Assembly (NCBI GenBank): GCA_947561395.2 | Contig: OX387187.1 | Location: forward strand, 25,401,829 to 25,465,828 | Source: Buxus sempervirens | Lineage: Eukaryota; Streptophyta; Magnoliopsida; Buxales; Buxaceae | Direction: 5' to 3' | Length of the DNA stretch: 64,000 nucleotides | Shown: positions 49,818 to 62,079 of the stretch, piece after piece | Layout of the letters: the number at the start of each line of letters is the position of its first letter | How positions within the stretch are numbered: the first letter of the stretch is position 1 | Notes under the pieces: model-generated | Databases searched by the model: none | Seen by the model: the letters and a program-made list of their open reading frames with translations, nothing else | Told to the model about the DNA's origin: nothing | Translations under genes and position numbers: made by a program

Positions 49818-51251
49818 CTAGCTAGGTTGGTCATCATCAAAATGAGAGGACACGTCTCGCCTTTTCAAGGCACGCAGAAGTTTATTCCGCAGACGTCGGT
49901 CCTCTTTTGCGCGTCTGCGCATGGTGTCAAGCTGCTGTTGAAGGGCCTCATTGGCCTGCTTGTTTTTACGCTCGGAATCCACGTATGCACGGTGGATCCG
50001 AGAATGAGATTCCCGCAGTTCGGCCACCCTATCCCTGTATGTGTCAGGGGGCGGAGCTGGGACATCGTCAGAGGTGACGATATGGAGAGGAGGTGGGCTG
50101 TCTAGGCCAGTTTCTCGAGCAATCCATTGTTCGTAATTACGAACATCGGATGCAGTGAAAATGTCCTCTTGGAGTATGTGCACGTGTTGCCATTCCTTCA
50201 CCAATTTTTTCTTCAATTCCCATGTAAGTGGGCCAGTTAATTCTTCCGCCTCATCCTTGATCGGTATTCCCTGAGACTTCCCAAACTGTCTCAGAATTCG
50301 AACCGAATAGTATGGCATGGCATGAGTCAAGCCTATCAAGGCTAGGCAATGTCTTTTCCTGAAATCTATGACGGGAGTATATGTTTGGTCAAATGTGCCT
50401 CCCCATCTTATATCAGTTTCTCCTTTCAACTGGAGAAAGTGGTCAAACCAATCCTTTCTGGAGGGTAAGTCTGGTCTAATCTCTCTTCGGGCCATCAATG
50501 TGACATTGTCACGGACGTACCCATAACGTGGGCTGACAGGTTCAGCAACCATCAGGTGATCTTGAAGCCAGATGTGTAGGAGATGAGCGCATCCTTGAAA
50601 CCTCCTAGTTCCGTTCTTGGTCATGGTCAAGGTATGATATAGCTGAGCAAGGATTAATGGTGCAATTCGGAATTTCATTTGGAGTTGGTCTACAATTTCC
50701 ATGAGGGCCAAATTAATGGTGTCCCCCCCAGTAGGAAAGAAGAGTTGTGACAGAACCACGAGGGTGAAGGTGTCCCACCAAACACGGGGTCTTTCCTGCT
50801 TCTTATCCCTTATCTTTTCAGCAAGGAAGGTTTTAGAGACCCGCGTGAATGCTTGGTCACCTCCTAAAGTCTGGAATTCTCCTCTGGGTAGGCCAAAGAA
50901 AGTACAAGCTTCATTCTTGTAGCTATCTTTGAGACTTGGCCTAGCTGGTTCTCCACGGTCACGAAATCGGAGGAATAGTTCGAATTCCTCAATTGTGGGA
51001 GTCAACTCATTAGTCCCAAACCTGAAAAGAGAAAATTGGGGATCCCAGAAAAGCAGGGCTGCTTGGATCATGTCCCAATTAATAGGCACATTTAACAGGG
51101 ACAAAGTTTGTCCCATGTGGTATTTCTGTTCCCATTGAATTTGCTCATCTCCTTGCAATTGCCTTGTCCAAGAACGGATCCAAGGGGTATCAAAGGCACA
51201 CTTCTCTATCCTAGGGAAGCGAATTCTCTCAGTCGAGGATGAAGATGCCAT
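49818..51251 (-). CDS. DUF7745-type accessory protein of element C (intronless)
   Basis: ATG 51251-51249 (MASSSS), 477 residues. An upstream in-frame ATG (51299) exists. Motifs: PTIEEFELFLRF, KNEACTFFGLPRGEF, FTLVVLSQLFFP, APLILAQLYHTL, LTHAMPYYSVRILRQFGKSQ. The C-terminus is a long charged, coiled-coil-like helix ending in basic RRLRNKLLRALKRRD. It lies in sense between PBS and gag, the usual place for the extra ORF of Tat/Ogre elements. Homologous to the antisense gene at 1-1257 but lacks its intron, as expected for sequence that passes through spliced genomic RNA. Function unknown; intact. Confidence 0.82.
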   Translation of the reverse strand: MASSSSTERIRFPRIEKCAFDTPWIRSWTRQLQGDEQIQWEQKYHMGQTLSLLNVPINWDMIQAALLFWDPQFSLFRFGTNELTPTIEEFELFLRFRDRGEPARPSLKDSYKNEACTFFGLPRGEFQTLGGDQAFTRVSKTFLAEKIRDKKQERPRVWWDTFTLVVLSQLFFPTGGDTINLALMEIVDQLQMKFRIAPLILAQLYHTLTMTKNGTRRFQGCAHLLHIWLQDHLMVAEPVSPRYGYVRDNVTLMARREIRPDLPSRKDWFDHFLQLKGETDIRWGGTFDQTYTPVIDFRKRHCLALIGLTHAMPYYSVRILRQFGKSQGIPIKDEAEELTGPLTWELKKKLVKEWQHVHILQEDIFTASDVRNYEQWIARETGLDSPPPLHIVTSDDVPAPPPDTYRDRVAELRESHSRIHRAYVDSERKNKQANEALQQQLDTMRRRAKEDRRLRNKLLRALKRRDVSSHFDDDQPS

Positions 51252-52532
51252 GCTGACTATCCGATTGAAATTCCAAGTCAATTTAGGGTTTTCCACCAAA
51301 AACTCTAAATTAGTCTAAGGCATGTAACAAGATATGCAAAAATTAACTCAAATGTCTAAGCAGTTTATGCAATTATCAATCACAGAAATCAAATCCAAGC
51401 ACTCAAATTATGGGTTATGTCCTTTAAATGTTCAGGTCTTAGTCGGCCTTTTCTTTCATCTGTTCTTTCATCTGTTCTTTCATCTGCTCTTTCATCTGCC
51501 CCTAGTGTCGGACTGAATACAATATTTACAACTTGCCTTCGAGGGCGAAATTTACAAAAATAAATCTGGAAGGAGAATCACCTTTAGGGTTGTCGAGAAC
51601 CCAAAAGGAGGGTACAAATTTGTCATTCAACAGGTGGGTTGAAATCCTGTCTCTAGGTTTTTCTGCCTCTGTTCTGACCCATTTCTATCTGATCTGGCCG
51701 GCTTTCAACTGAACCAAGACCGACTTGAATGCGCGGATTAAAATTAGGGTCAAGACCAACACAGGTGGGGGTTAATGTCCCAGGTTAATTTTACCCTTAT
51801 TTGTTCATTTATGTTCATGCTCACATCAGGGTTTATCAGAAGTAATAGGTGGGGAAGGATACCCAGCCCAAGGCGCCTGCCTTCAAGGGTCTGAGCCAAG
51901 TACTAGACCCTTCGCGTACCATGGCAAAAAACCAATGGCGCTTGAAGAGTCCAGAAACCTGGGGAGATGGGTTTACCCTGCTTTCCCCGGCAAGCCACGG
52001 GAGTGTAGGGCTAATACCATCCCAAAAGTAAGTTTCTCGATTGAAGAAGGGTGGCTGCTAGAGAGATCTAGGTTTTGGTTAAGAAGATCATTCAGATGTT
52101 TAGACAGCATTCCGTTCGGATCATTCATGCAGACTCCCTCGTGCATGTCACCCCACGCAGTTAAAAAAAAATTCATTCACGGTGTAGTGAGGTGCTTGTG
52201 TGTGCAGTGGAGCCAAGTGCTGTGTCTGTTCGGGTGATTCTCGGATAATGGGCTGATTAAGGGTTCCTTAATGTCGCTTTTATAGTGAGAATACAGAACA
52301 ATATGTAATACAATGTTTGGGTGGATCCCCAGGTAAGTGGGCGGGTCACATTGGTCCCTGTTAAAAACCACTTTCCTTAGGCGATTATCATGTCCGTTTG
52401 ATAGGATCCCCCAATATCATGTAATTACATAAGTTCCATAAACCACTAAGGTTGGACAAGAAGTACTTCCTAAATCTGCTTATATCCTCCTAGTTGACTC
52501 ATTTGATAACCAGGGTCCGACTGGGTTGAGGG
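51252..52532 (-). other. Element C leader between PBS and DUF7745 ORF
   Basis: No gene. Contains four copies of a 12-bp unit (TTCTTTCATCTG) at about 51450-51498. Confidence 0.7.
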
Positions 52533-52550
52533 TCCCCAGCAGAGTCGCCA
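52533..52550 (-). other. Element C primer binding site
   Basis: Minus strand TGGCGACTCTGCTGGGGA, three bases inside the 5' LTR; tRNA-Arg type. Confidence 0.88.
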
Positions 52551-52553
52551 AGC

Positions 52554-54977
52554 TGTGCGCACCTAAACCTGGCCTAGATCGCACACCGGGCGCACCTTTG
52601 GCGCGTGGCTCGGGATATTCGGAGTCGCCACTGCCTGAGAGTGCAGGCAGACACGGGTTTGCCCTATCCGGGTCTAAGTCTGGTCTGCAGCTTATTAGAG
52701 ATCTAGCTAAGTCCTCGGTTACGGTTCGGGGAAGTCTTAAAGACACCCCGGTCCGCCCCGTCGGTCTGACGGGTCCCTCGGGTCTCCCTGGTTTTTGAGT
52801 CAATTCACCCTTTTCCTAGACCAGCATGCTGCCTTGTTAAGTCTGGTGGGGCCCTCTGAAGGTGTGGGTCCCTTTTTTATTTGATTTTATCTTTTTATTT
52901 ATTCAAGTGATGTGGGTCGGACCCGGGTCCCATTGGAAGACCCGTGGATTGCCATGGTTGGGCCTTGAGCCCAGTTGGGTTATTGGGTAACCCATTTGGT
53001 TATTTTATTTATTTACACATTTCATTGGCTTAGTGGGCTGGGATTTGGCCCATTAGCCAAGAGTCAAGGGGCCCGGACCTGTTTATAGAAAACAGACCTG
53101 GTATGGGCCGATCTAAAATGGGCCCCACTAGTGGGCCTAAGGGATCTTGATGTGCCTATTTAGGCCCAATGTCCAAAAATGGGCTTAAGACAGCCCAAGT
53201 GGTTGAAGGGAGTGGTTCAAGCCGGCTTAGGCCGGATCCGGTCCAACCGAACCAAAGAAATTACATTTTTAAGTTACATTTATATGGGACCGTGTTATCT
53301 ATACGGTCCATTGTCGCCCGTAGATGGAATCCGGTTCCCCTTGCCCGTGAAGTAAACACGGTCCAGACGGGACCGTTCTGAGTTTACGGGCGCCTTCAGA
53401 TTTGCATTTTGGCCGCCGATTCTTTCTGGGATCAGTTACGTGGCCTTCTCAGGTATTCTGGCAGCTTCAGTGGTGCTTCAAGGCCCTTCGAATTCCTTTG
53501 TAGCCTTCAATTGGCCTAAAAGGCCTGATTTTTCTTCTTCTTTCTCCTTGGGTTCTTTGCTGGAAGATCAACCCCTTTTGCTAGTTGTTCATAGCTACTT
53601 CTTAAGAGGGGAAATGGATGATTTACAGGGGATATTAGGTGTCTTTAAGAAAAAGCTTGATCCTTCCATATTAAAGGATTAGAAATAACCATTTTGTTCT
53701 TAAAAGCAAAACACTTTCTTTTCTTCATTTCTAGCAATGGTTTTATTTCTAAATTCCCATGGCATCTCTCATGTCATCCAAAACAACAAACAAGTTAGTG
53801 ATAAAAAAGGAGTAAAGAAGAGGATAGTATAAGCAAAATTTATTCAAATTAGAGAATGGTATACTTACAATGTAATTATCTTGCTTTGTTGGATTGGTGG
53901 TTCTCCGAAGATTCGGGCAGCGCTTCCGCGTCCTCCCAAATATTTCAAAGTGGATGAAAAAGGGTTTGGTTGGGTGATGGTTTTGAAAGTTAAACTAAAG
54001 AGGATGTTTGCATGATGTTGGCATGATCCAACTAACCTAGGGGTAGTTTAGGGATAAGAAAGGGTTTGGGTATTGGAGAGACGGCATGAGGGCAGCATTT
54101 GGACGAGGCAACCTGTAGGAGGACAAGGGAGGTGGCCAGGAGAGAGGACCTGTCCAAATGAAGGGGGGTGGCCTTTCTATTTATAGGCAAAAATCCCGTG
54201 CCCGTATTTGAACTACGGGCATGCCTTGCCCGTACTTCAAGTACGGGCGTGCCTTGCCCGTAATTCAAGTACGGGCGAAAAACGAATATTTGCAATTATC
54301 GCAGATTCGGCCGTACGGGACGCGTGTCCCTTCGTACGATGACGCGTGTTCTCCTTCTAGAAGCGTGCCCGTACTTTAAATACGGGCATGCCCTGTCCGT
54401 AATGTAACTACGGTCCCGCACGTTTTAAAAATGTGTGGATTTCAAACCTTTATTCAATTTGGTTTATTGCAGGATTTTTATCCCATTTTTCCGATTATTT
54501 TATTAGAAAACGAGATTCTCTTTATTAAAATATTATTAAACCCATTTGTCTTATTTATTTTATTGGTTTATTCCATTTTTGCTGCCTTTTTTGCCATATG
54601 GGCAGTTTTTCTGAAACTTCTACTGCTCATAACTTCTTCATCCGGTGTTCGATTTCAGCAAACTTAGTGTCGCCGGAACCGGCTCGGAACCACCTGTCCA
54701 CTGGGGTCAAGTTTGGCAGTTGAATTGGGGTCGAGCAAAAAGTCAACTTTTCGCTCCCCAAAAGTTTGACCAGCTCATATCTTTTTCATCTGGACTCCGA
54801 TTCCAGCAAATCCAGTTGCGTTGGAACCGTGTCGAAATGCTCTTTTCAATGAGATGAAGTTTGATGGCCAAATTCACTTGAATCAAAAAGTCAATTTTTG
54901 ACCCCCTCAGGGTTTGACTTTTAGTTTGACTTTTCATTTTTTCTTTATTTTGGGGGTGCAAAAATCAGGTGCTAACA
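52554..54977 (-). mobile_element. Element C 5' LTR
   Basis: 2424 bp, same length as the 3' LTR. Promoter 54178-54415, downstream palindromes 53288-53391. Confidence 0.94.
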
Positions 54978-54982
54978 CCTAC

Positions 54983-56472
54983 CGACCAAGTTTAAGTGCC
55001 CGGATTTTGACAAATACGACGGCACTGGCTGCCCAATGAGCCATCTGAAGCTCTACTGTGGGGCATTGTGCCAATTTGGCCGGGATGACAGCATTTTGAT
55101 CCAACTATTTCAGAGGAGTCTGACGGGGTCTGCTTTAAGGTGGTTCTCCACTGTGGATCACTCAAGGATTAAGAAATGGAAAGACTTAGCTGATGCATTC
55201 CTGGCACAATACCGGTTTAATTCAGAGATTATTCCTGACCGGTATGATATGATGAGGATGGTGAAGAGAAATGATGAAACCATTCGAGAGTATGCGAAAA
55301 GGTGGAGAGAATCAGCTGCACAAGTGAGGCCACCCATGGGGGAACAAGAAATGATTTCCACTTTTATCACTACATTGGGGTAGCCTTACTACAATCATTT
55401 GGTGGGCCAGACCACCACCAGTTTCGCTGCTTTAGTGCAAGTGGCAAACAGGATAGAAGATGGGATCAAGGCTGGAAGAATAATTGATTACTCGGCAACA
55501 ATGAATCAGCAAGCTTCCACCACTTTTTCTGCACATAAAAAGGAGAATGGTAATGGAAGAAAGAAGAATGAGGAAAGGAGAGAAACAGAAGTTAATATGG
55601 TGCAGCCACCTAGACAACCTTTTCAAATCAATGTCAAGTCCCCCATTCTTGCCAAACCCATTCATCCAGCTCCCTTACCTCCCATTCAAATAAATGTACC
55701 TTCAGTACAGCCTGTCAACGAGGAAATGGAAGTAAGGAAGAGAAGGGAGTTTTCAAAACTTCCCATGAAACCATCTGAACTCTTACCTACTTTACTTCAG
55801 GAGGGGTATGTGACGTTGAAACAGCAAAATCCTCATGCTAGTAAAGGCAAGAATTATGATGCATCGGTGACATGTGACTTTCACATGGGAACTCCAGGCC
55901 ATACTACAGATCGTTGTTTGGCTTTAAAGCATGTAATCCAGGATTTGCTGGATAATCATTCTTTATCTTTTAATTCAGTCACACCCGCTCCTCACCCCAA
56001 TTGCAATAATGTGGCAAGCACATCGAATACAATTGGAGTCATTTCAGTTGAAAGTAGATACTTTGACCATTCTCAACTTATTGCTCCTACAGGGTCAACT
56101 GTCTGGGTTTATTTTGAAAGGGAAGAAGAACAAAAAGCCAATATAGAAAATGGGGCAGAGTCGATTGAGAAAGAAGGATGGCAGAGAAAGAATGGGGGTG
56201 TTTTCAAAGAAAAGAATAAGGCAAAAGTTGAATTCATTTTGCCACTCATTGATTGGGCAGTTGTTCAAGTTCCAGATCAAGTAACGCCATTTCTTCCAAG
56301 GGCTGAGCATGATGTCCTAAATATGAAGAAAATTGCTGAACAAAGAAAGGAATTCTTGCTTCAACCAGCAGGAGATGAAAATTTTTGCAAAATTGGAGAA
56401 AAATCAACTTTTGCCTTTGAGAACAGGGGCAATTTTCGAATTCCCACGTTCTCTAAAAAGAAACCCCCATAA
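54983..56472 (+). pseudogene. gag: Element B gag, 3' part
   Basis: Resumes in the frame of 35821-36295 after the CCTAC duplication. It encodes the capsid core (CPDFDKYDGTGCPMSHLKLY) and knuckle CDFHMGTPGHTTDRC. One in-frame TAG at 55381-55383 stands where A1 has Gln (CAG to TAG). It ends with TAA at 56470-56472; the last part differs from A1 by an insertion around 56120-56330. Non-functional because of C and the stop. Confidence 0.88.
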
Positions 56473-59195
56473 AAAGAATGCACATTTCCTGAGGATCCTA
56501 AGGAGCCTTGTTCTCAGGAAGTGATTTCAATAAAGGCTCCTAAAAATAAAATAAAAAAAAAAAAGATTTCTCCCTTAAGCATTTTTATAGAAAAAGAAAA
56601 AAAAGAGGTTTTCAACAGGGTCCTTTTTACTTATGAGTCATATCTCCCATTAAATTTCATGAAGTCGAATATAACTTCGTTATTGGGCTCAATTTCGAGA
56701 CCAAAATCGAAGAAAAAGACACTCTAAATGAAAATTCAAATCTTTTAAGTGTCATGAGAAGAATATTTTGCAAAATTTTGAAATGACCAATCTTATGGAC
56801 TTTGGAATCAAAGATGACCCGTAGTTTTCACTTGAAACCAGCAAGTACGGAAATTTATTTCATATGGATTCAGAGAAGATTGCATCATTTGCTCGTCAAG
56901 GAGAAGCCAAAGGAGAAGATATTGAAAGAAGAAGTTTTTTGCATTTTTGACTCTGAAGATGAATCCAAGTTTGCACTCTGCATTGGAAAATATGGAAAGA
57001 TTGGATTTCTTTGTTGAGATATGAACTACGAATCAGCTACAAAGTCTAATGAAAATGAAGCTTGATTCAAGAGGCTAATCTGGTGAGAAGGATGTTTTAT
57101 GGTTGAAATTTTGTCTTGACAAAAAAAAAAAAAAAAGAAGAAAAGAGAAAAAGAAAAAAAAAATCCTGAGCCAGGCATGTAGAGCATCTCTACCAACTCT
57201 GAAAATTCAAATTTTTCTTAAAATGATATGAGGCCTTTCTTTCTTATATCCCCAAAATTTTTGAAATCCCTAGTTAGACCCTTTGAGCTTGATAAACTTT
57301 TTCAAATAACCTAAACTGGGAAGTGTAACCCCACACTGGGGCAAATTTATTAAGGCATGAAAAGACAAATTAAAAAAGAAGAAGGGAGCACTATTGAATT
57401 TCAAAATGGATTTTGAGGATGTTTTCAGAAAAGGGAGCGAAGAAATGAAAAAAGAAAAAAGAAGAAGAAGAAAGATAAAAAAAAAAATTTCATCAAATGC
57501 CATGGGATATTTGAAGAATGTCTTCCGAAAGGGGCAATAAAAATTGCAAAGAGAAGAAAAGAAGTTCAATACCGGGGTGAAAGTTCTAAAGGAAGAAGAA
57601 CTTCAACACTGGAGGCAATTTTGTATTCCAAGGAAAAAATGCCATAAGAATTACAATCTCAGTTAACCCATTTAATCATATGGTGTTTGAACCTTTTATC
57701 CCTTTTCTTCCTAAACAAAAACCAAGCCTACATTTCGTCCCATTCAAAAGTCCTCTTTGATTAAGAAATTTTGAATTAAGGCAAATATGACTACATCAGC
57801 TTCTGGTAATGAAGGATTAAAAAGAAAAAAAAATGGAGAAAATGTAGTAAAAACCCGGAAGGGTGCTACGTGACAAATGATCAACCATCTGCAAGGAGAA
57901 AACCAATGGTGTCATATGAGAAGAGAATTCCATGATTGTCATGAAATATAAGGGAGTTTTCATATCATGGATGCAAGAAACAACTTTTTCAAGTTGAAGG
58001 TCTTTTCAAACCGGGGCAAAATGGTCAGATTGAAAGAACTATCATATCTGGAGCATCAATGGACAAGTCGATGGTCATGGGAATGATTCTAAAGGTTCCG
58101 AAGGCTTATTTTGGTCTTTCTTCATTTTCTGAAATAATCTTCTCATTATTCAACTTGATTTTAATTCTTTTGGACTATATGCTAATAAGTGATTGGATCA
58201 TTTTTTCAAAAACAAAAGAAAAAACAAAAAAAGCAAAAATTATATTTTGGCCTATGATGAGCATCTATGTCTTTTCATAAAACATTGGTTTTGCATGCAT
58301 TAGAGAATTCTGAGGCCACTAGTATAAAACCTATTTTTTATATATATATATGCACTTTTGCATTCTTTTATAAAGATTTATTTTTATAAAGGCAACAAAA
58401 AAAAAAAAAGAGAGAGAAAAAATTCATCTCTGCTGTGAGGTAAGTGCATTTCCAAAGCATCAAGGCTGGGGCATGCTCGATTTCCTTTGCTTTTGAATCC
58501 TCAATGAAAGGAATCGTATCATCCTAAAGATTGGGCAATGCCTCCAAACAAGAGCCCTTATCTTTCAATCATGAAGATGGCATTCAGTTTGGTAGTAAGA
58601 AGGCATGAAAGAGAGAACATGGGCAGTAAGGGTATGAGGTTAGATCAACAGATCATGATTCTCAAATCCAGCAATCAAGAAAAGAGCATACACTTGGGCA
58701 GTTAAAAAGCATCAAGGCAGGTTATGGGCAGCAAAGGCACATACATCATTATTGAGAGAGCAAAAAGATGAAAAAGCAAAAGCAAATTGCAGAATATTCA
58801 AGCACAGGTTTGGGCAGCACATGGCACCCAGGTAAATCAATAAAAATCAAATCATGGAAAATTCAATTAAATATTTCCTTCCTTATTTTTGAGCTGAAAA
58901 GTGAAAAACATCAAAAGCAATTGAGTTTGCAGAGGTCAAATTTAACTCCACCTTCTTTTAAAATTTGCATGTCTCAAATTTCTTTTCATAGCCACGAGAG
59001 CTCCGAGAAATCTGAGATAAGGAAGAGACGCAACCCCATCAGACTTCAAGCAGGGGTTTCATTGGCTATCTTCAAAATCATGTTTTTTATCACTCATTTG
59101 TTTGACCAAAGCAAGTTCAACTGATGAGATGTCTTTCAAACGTGCAATTTTGAGTTGTGTCTATTCTTTGCTGTTCATTGTCTTACAACTCCAGC
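56473..59195 (+). other. Element B 3' internal non-coding region (pol absent)
   Basis: Collinear with A1 25626-22340: ACCCGGAAGGGTGCTA (about 57854), the small ORF 58059-58280, AGAATTCTGAGGCCACTAGT (about 58304), CATAGCCACGAGAGCTC (58987-59003). A-rich runs at 56548, 57120, 57475, 58399. No pol domains. Confidence 0.72.
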
Positions 59196-59208
59196 AAAGA
59201 GGGGCAGT
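59196..59208 (+). other. Element B polypurine tract
   Basis: AAAGAGGGGCAGT immediately before the 3' LTR. Confidence 0.88.
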
Positions 59209-62074
59209 TGTAGACACCCAAAAATTGCACGATTTTTGATAAATCTTGAAGGAGAGAAATATTTTATTGAATTTTCAATTCTTAGCATTGGGTTTAAGAT
59301 CCTTAACTCATTTGAATCCAAAGCCGCAAAGGAAAAGGCCCGAATTCAATCTTTTATGCAAAGTCAAACTTTTTCGGGTTGAATTTTGTTGACTTTTGAC
59401 CCCAGAAAATGAAATATTTTTTAAAGCAAGATTTGAAGATAATTTTTCCCGGTAATCAGGTTTTTAGCAATGTTATTGCATAAATGAATTTTTTGAGATT
59501 TTTAATCTTGACGAATACCTTTGTATCAACATGTTGAATCTTTTTACCGGACCTGAAAAACCGAAATTTAGCCTGGAACTGGAAAGTTGACTTTTTATTC
59601 ACTTGGAATTTGGGTCTGGAAATATTTTTAATGGATTCAAATGGGGGGTTGTTTGCTTATTTACATGTAATATCTTAAGTAAATGGAGATTAAAAAATAC
59701 GAGGACATTTACTTAAACGATATTACATGTAAATAAGCCTGGCATGTGCAGCTAAGGCTCAAAACCAGCCAAAAATGTGCTGACCGTACTGAATGAACGG
59801 TTTTTTATAATTTTGATGTCAACCGCCCTGTATGCACGGTTGCAACCGTACACACAGCACGGTTCAGGTCTATGCTTGTTACGCTGGCGGCCACGTGGCT
59901 TCACGAAGCTTCGGCCGTTGAGCCGCGTGGACAGCAATCGATTAAAGCATAACTGAATTGAACCGTCCTGTATATACGGTTTGGTCAAATTTGTACAGGA
60001 ACCGCACTTTGAGTGGCGGTTGTGTAGAAACCGCACTGAGTATACGGTTTTGGCTGTTTCGGGGATTTGCGAAATGACTCTATCCCTGAGCCTTATTTAC
60101 GCATATTACCTCTCTCTTAGGGACTTGAACTCCCTATTTCACCCTCCGAAACTTGCTGAATTACTCCAATTCAAGCCTTGGAGGAGAATTGGAATAATCT
60201 AGAAGGCCTTTTTGGCCTACCCTTGGGACTCTTCTACCCTTGACTTGGCCTATAAATAGAGGGGTCCTCCTCTTGCAAATGGCTGACAATTTGAAGCTTA
60301 GAAGCTCTGCAAGAAGAAGGAGAAGCTCTGTTGGATTGTCTACTGAAGGCTCAAGCTACCAAGGTAAAGCTCTCTTTCATTTCCAGTCTTCCCTTTTACA
60401 TTCCAGCAATCTCTCATCTTCTACCTTTCTGTAGTGTAAGGCCCTTGTGTTGTTTGCAGCCCCAAACCTCTTCTAAAGTACCTGGGAATCTAGCCGTAAA
60501 ACGTGAAGAGAGAGCCTGGGGAAAAGGAAGGTGGAATGGATCCTCTAGGTTCAGAACCCTCAAATGATGAAAAGCATGCTATATGGTTATTTTGAACCCA
60601 TGAATGCTTCTCTGAGTTATTTTGTATTTGGAGAAGATGTGAATCCATGCTCTCAATAGCCATGGATTCCAACTGTCTCATAGAAATGTGATTTTCTACA
60701 TCTTCGCACCCACTTTCCACTATTTTCATCAAAATAGGCTAGATCTTGGATTTCCATGTAAATATGGAAAATCTGAGATCATTGGCCTTAGAATGAGTTT
60801 TTAGAACTTCATGAGAGGGTTTTTTATTGATTTTGAGGTTTTGGTCGAATCCACATACACACATGCACTGGTTTCCTTGTTTCCTCTTCAAAAAACTTCA
60901 AAACAGGACAGATCTGTGGCCTGTCTTGGAAGACCCATAACTTCATCCTCCGGATGAATTTTTGAGTGATTCCAAAGACATGTGACAGATGGATGTGTCT
61001 AATTAATATCTGGAAATTTTCGTCCACTTCCATGTAGCCAATTTTTGACACCATCTGTTCAAAGTTTGTAAGTCAGTTCAGCCCAGATTGCTGAACTTGC
61101 CGCTTTGATGGTGCACCGTTTGCTCAGTTTTAATCCGTTTTGTGTGATTCTAATTTCTGAGTTTTCCTTGGGAAGTCTATTTTCATTTCCAACCGATTTC
61201 AGCAGATTTCAATCTGTTTTGTGCTTTGGGTGCTCAGTTGACTCAGAAGTGCTCGCTGGCATAGTCCAGAGCTCATCTGTGGTCTTTTAGGCCTGTTCAA
61301 GAGAGCACACAAGTCACATCCGGATAGAGATTGGTGTGAGCTCTTTTTCTTTGGAAAGATGGCACTACATACTTCCTCCATACCAATTTTCATGGATTTT
61401 TATTCAGCCAAACTCCACGAATAGAGCTTTGAAAATGCCTACTTAACACTTTTTCTGAGTTATAACAGCAGATTTCATATGTGGATTTCTCTCTTGTTTT
61501 GGATCGGATTGAGCTGAATTTTTTACTATATACTCTACTATATACCAGTTTTCAAATGGCTTTGGTTTCATTGGATTTGGATTTAAATTGAGTAAGTTGT
61601 GGTCTATCAAAGCTTTCAAGCTCTTTTGACCTAATCTCTCCAGATTTGCTTTAGCTTGATTTTCTTCAATTTCACTTTGATTTTTCTTCACTCATGAAGT
61701 TTTTAAAGTGATAGATCCACGAAGAGAGTCTAAGTTTATTAGATTTCTCATGTGGAAGGGTCACACACATTGTGCTTGTCAAGCACCACTTTGTTTATTT
61801 TACTAACAAATGATTTAAAGTATAAGCAAGCATGTGGTAACCGTCTTAGACGGATGAGCGGGGGTGCCTAACACCTTCCCCTGCTCATAAATAATTCCCC
61901 GTACCCAATCTCTGGATTTTCCTTGTATTAGAGCTACTTTGGCTCTATTTGACATCTATGAACCTTTTGGTGTCCATTAACACCTTAAAATGGATGGTGG
62001 CGACTCTTAACATTTATCGATCCCCGCGTGACGATAGTCGGAAGTCATCCGAGATGACGAATCCATGTCTCACA
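59209..62074 (+). mobile_element. Element B 3' LTR
   Basis: 2866 bp, uninterrupted, same landmarks as the 5' LTR: foldback 59655-59738, palindromes 59782-60049, TATA about 60250, TAGCCGTAAAACGTGAAG 60491-60508, U5 hairpin 61854-61888. Followed by ATTAA. Confidence 0.94.
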
Positions 62075-62079
62075 ATTAA

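Larger units (their letters stand above)
36296..54977 (-). mobile_element. Element C: complete Tat LTR retrotransposon nested in B gag
   Basis: 18682 bp, TSD CCTAC at 36291-36295 and 54978-54982. 5' LTR 52554-54977, 3' LTR 36296-38719, each 2424 bp with nine differences seen by eye. Order in its own sense: LTR, PBS, DUF7745 ORF, three repeat arrays, gag, pol (PR, RT, RNase H, archaeal-type RNase H, IN), PPT, LTR. The only visible defect is one in-frame TAA between gag and pol. A young, possibly still active element and a plausible pol donor for A1 and B. Confidence 0.95.
17743..62074 (+). mobile_element. Element B: gag-only (TR-GAG type) Tat LTR retrotransposon containing two nested elements
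   Basis: TSD ATTAA at 17738-17742 and 62075-62079. The 5' LTR is 17743-20507 plus 32099-32199, and the 3' LTR is 59209-62074. Both are 2866 bp once A1 and its TSD are removed. PBS 32202-32219, leader with hairpin array, gag (split by C), a 2.7-kb non-coding 3' part, PPT 59196-59208. No protease, RT, RNase H or integrase is present. Without A1 and C it is about 14 kb. By eye the LTRs differ at more than twenty sites, so B is older than A1 and C, as nesting demands. It lies in the DEFL intron, antisense to that gene. Confidence 0.93.
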
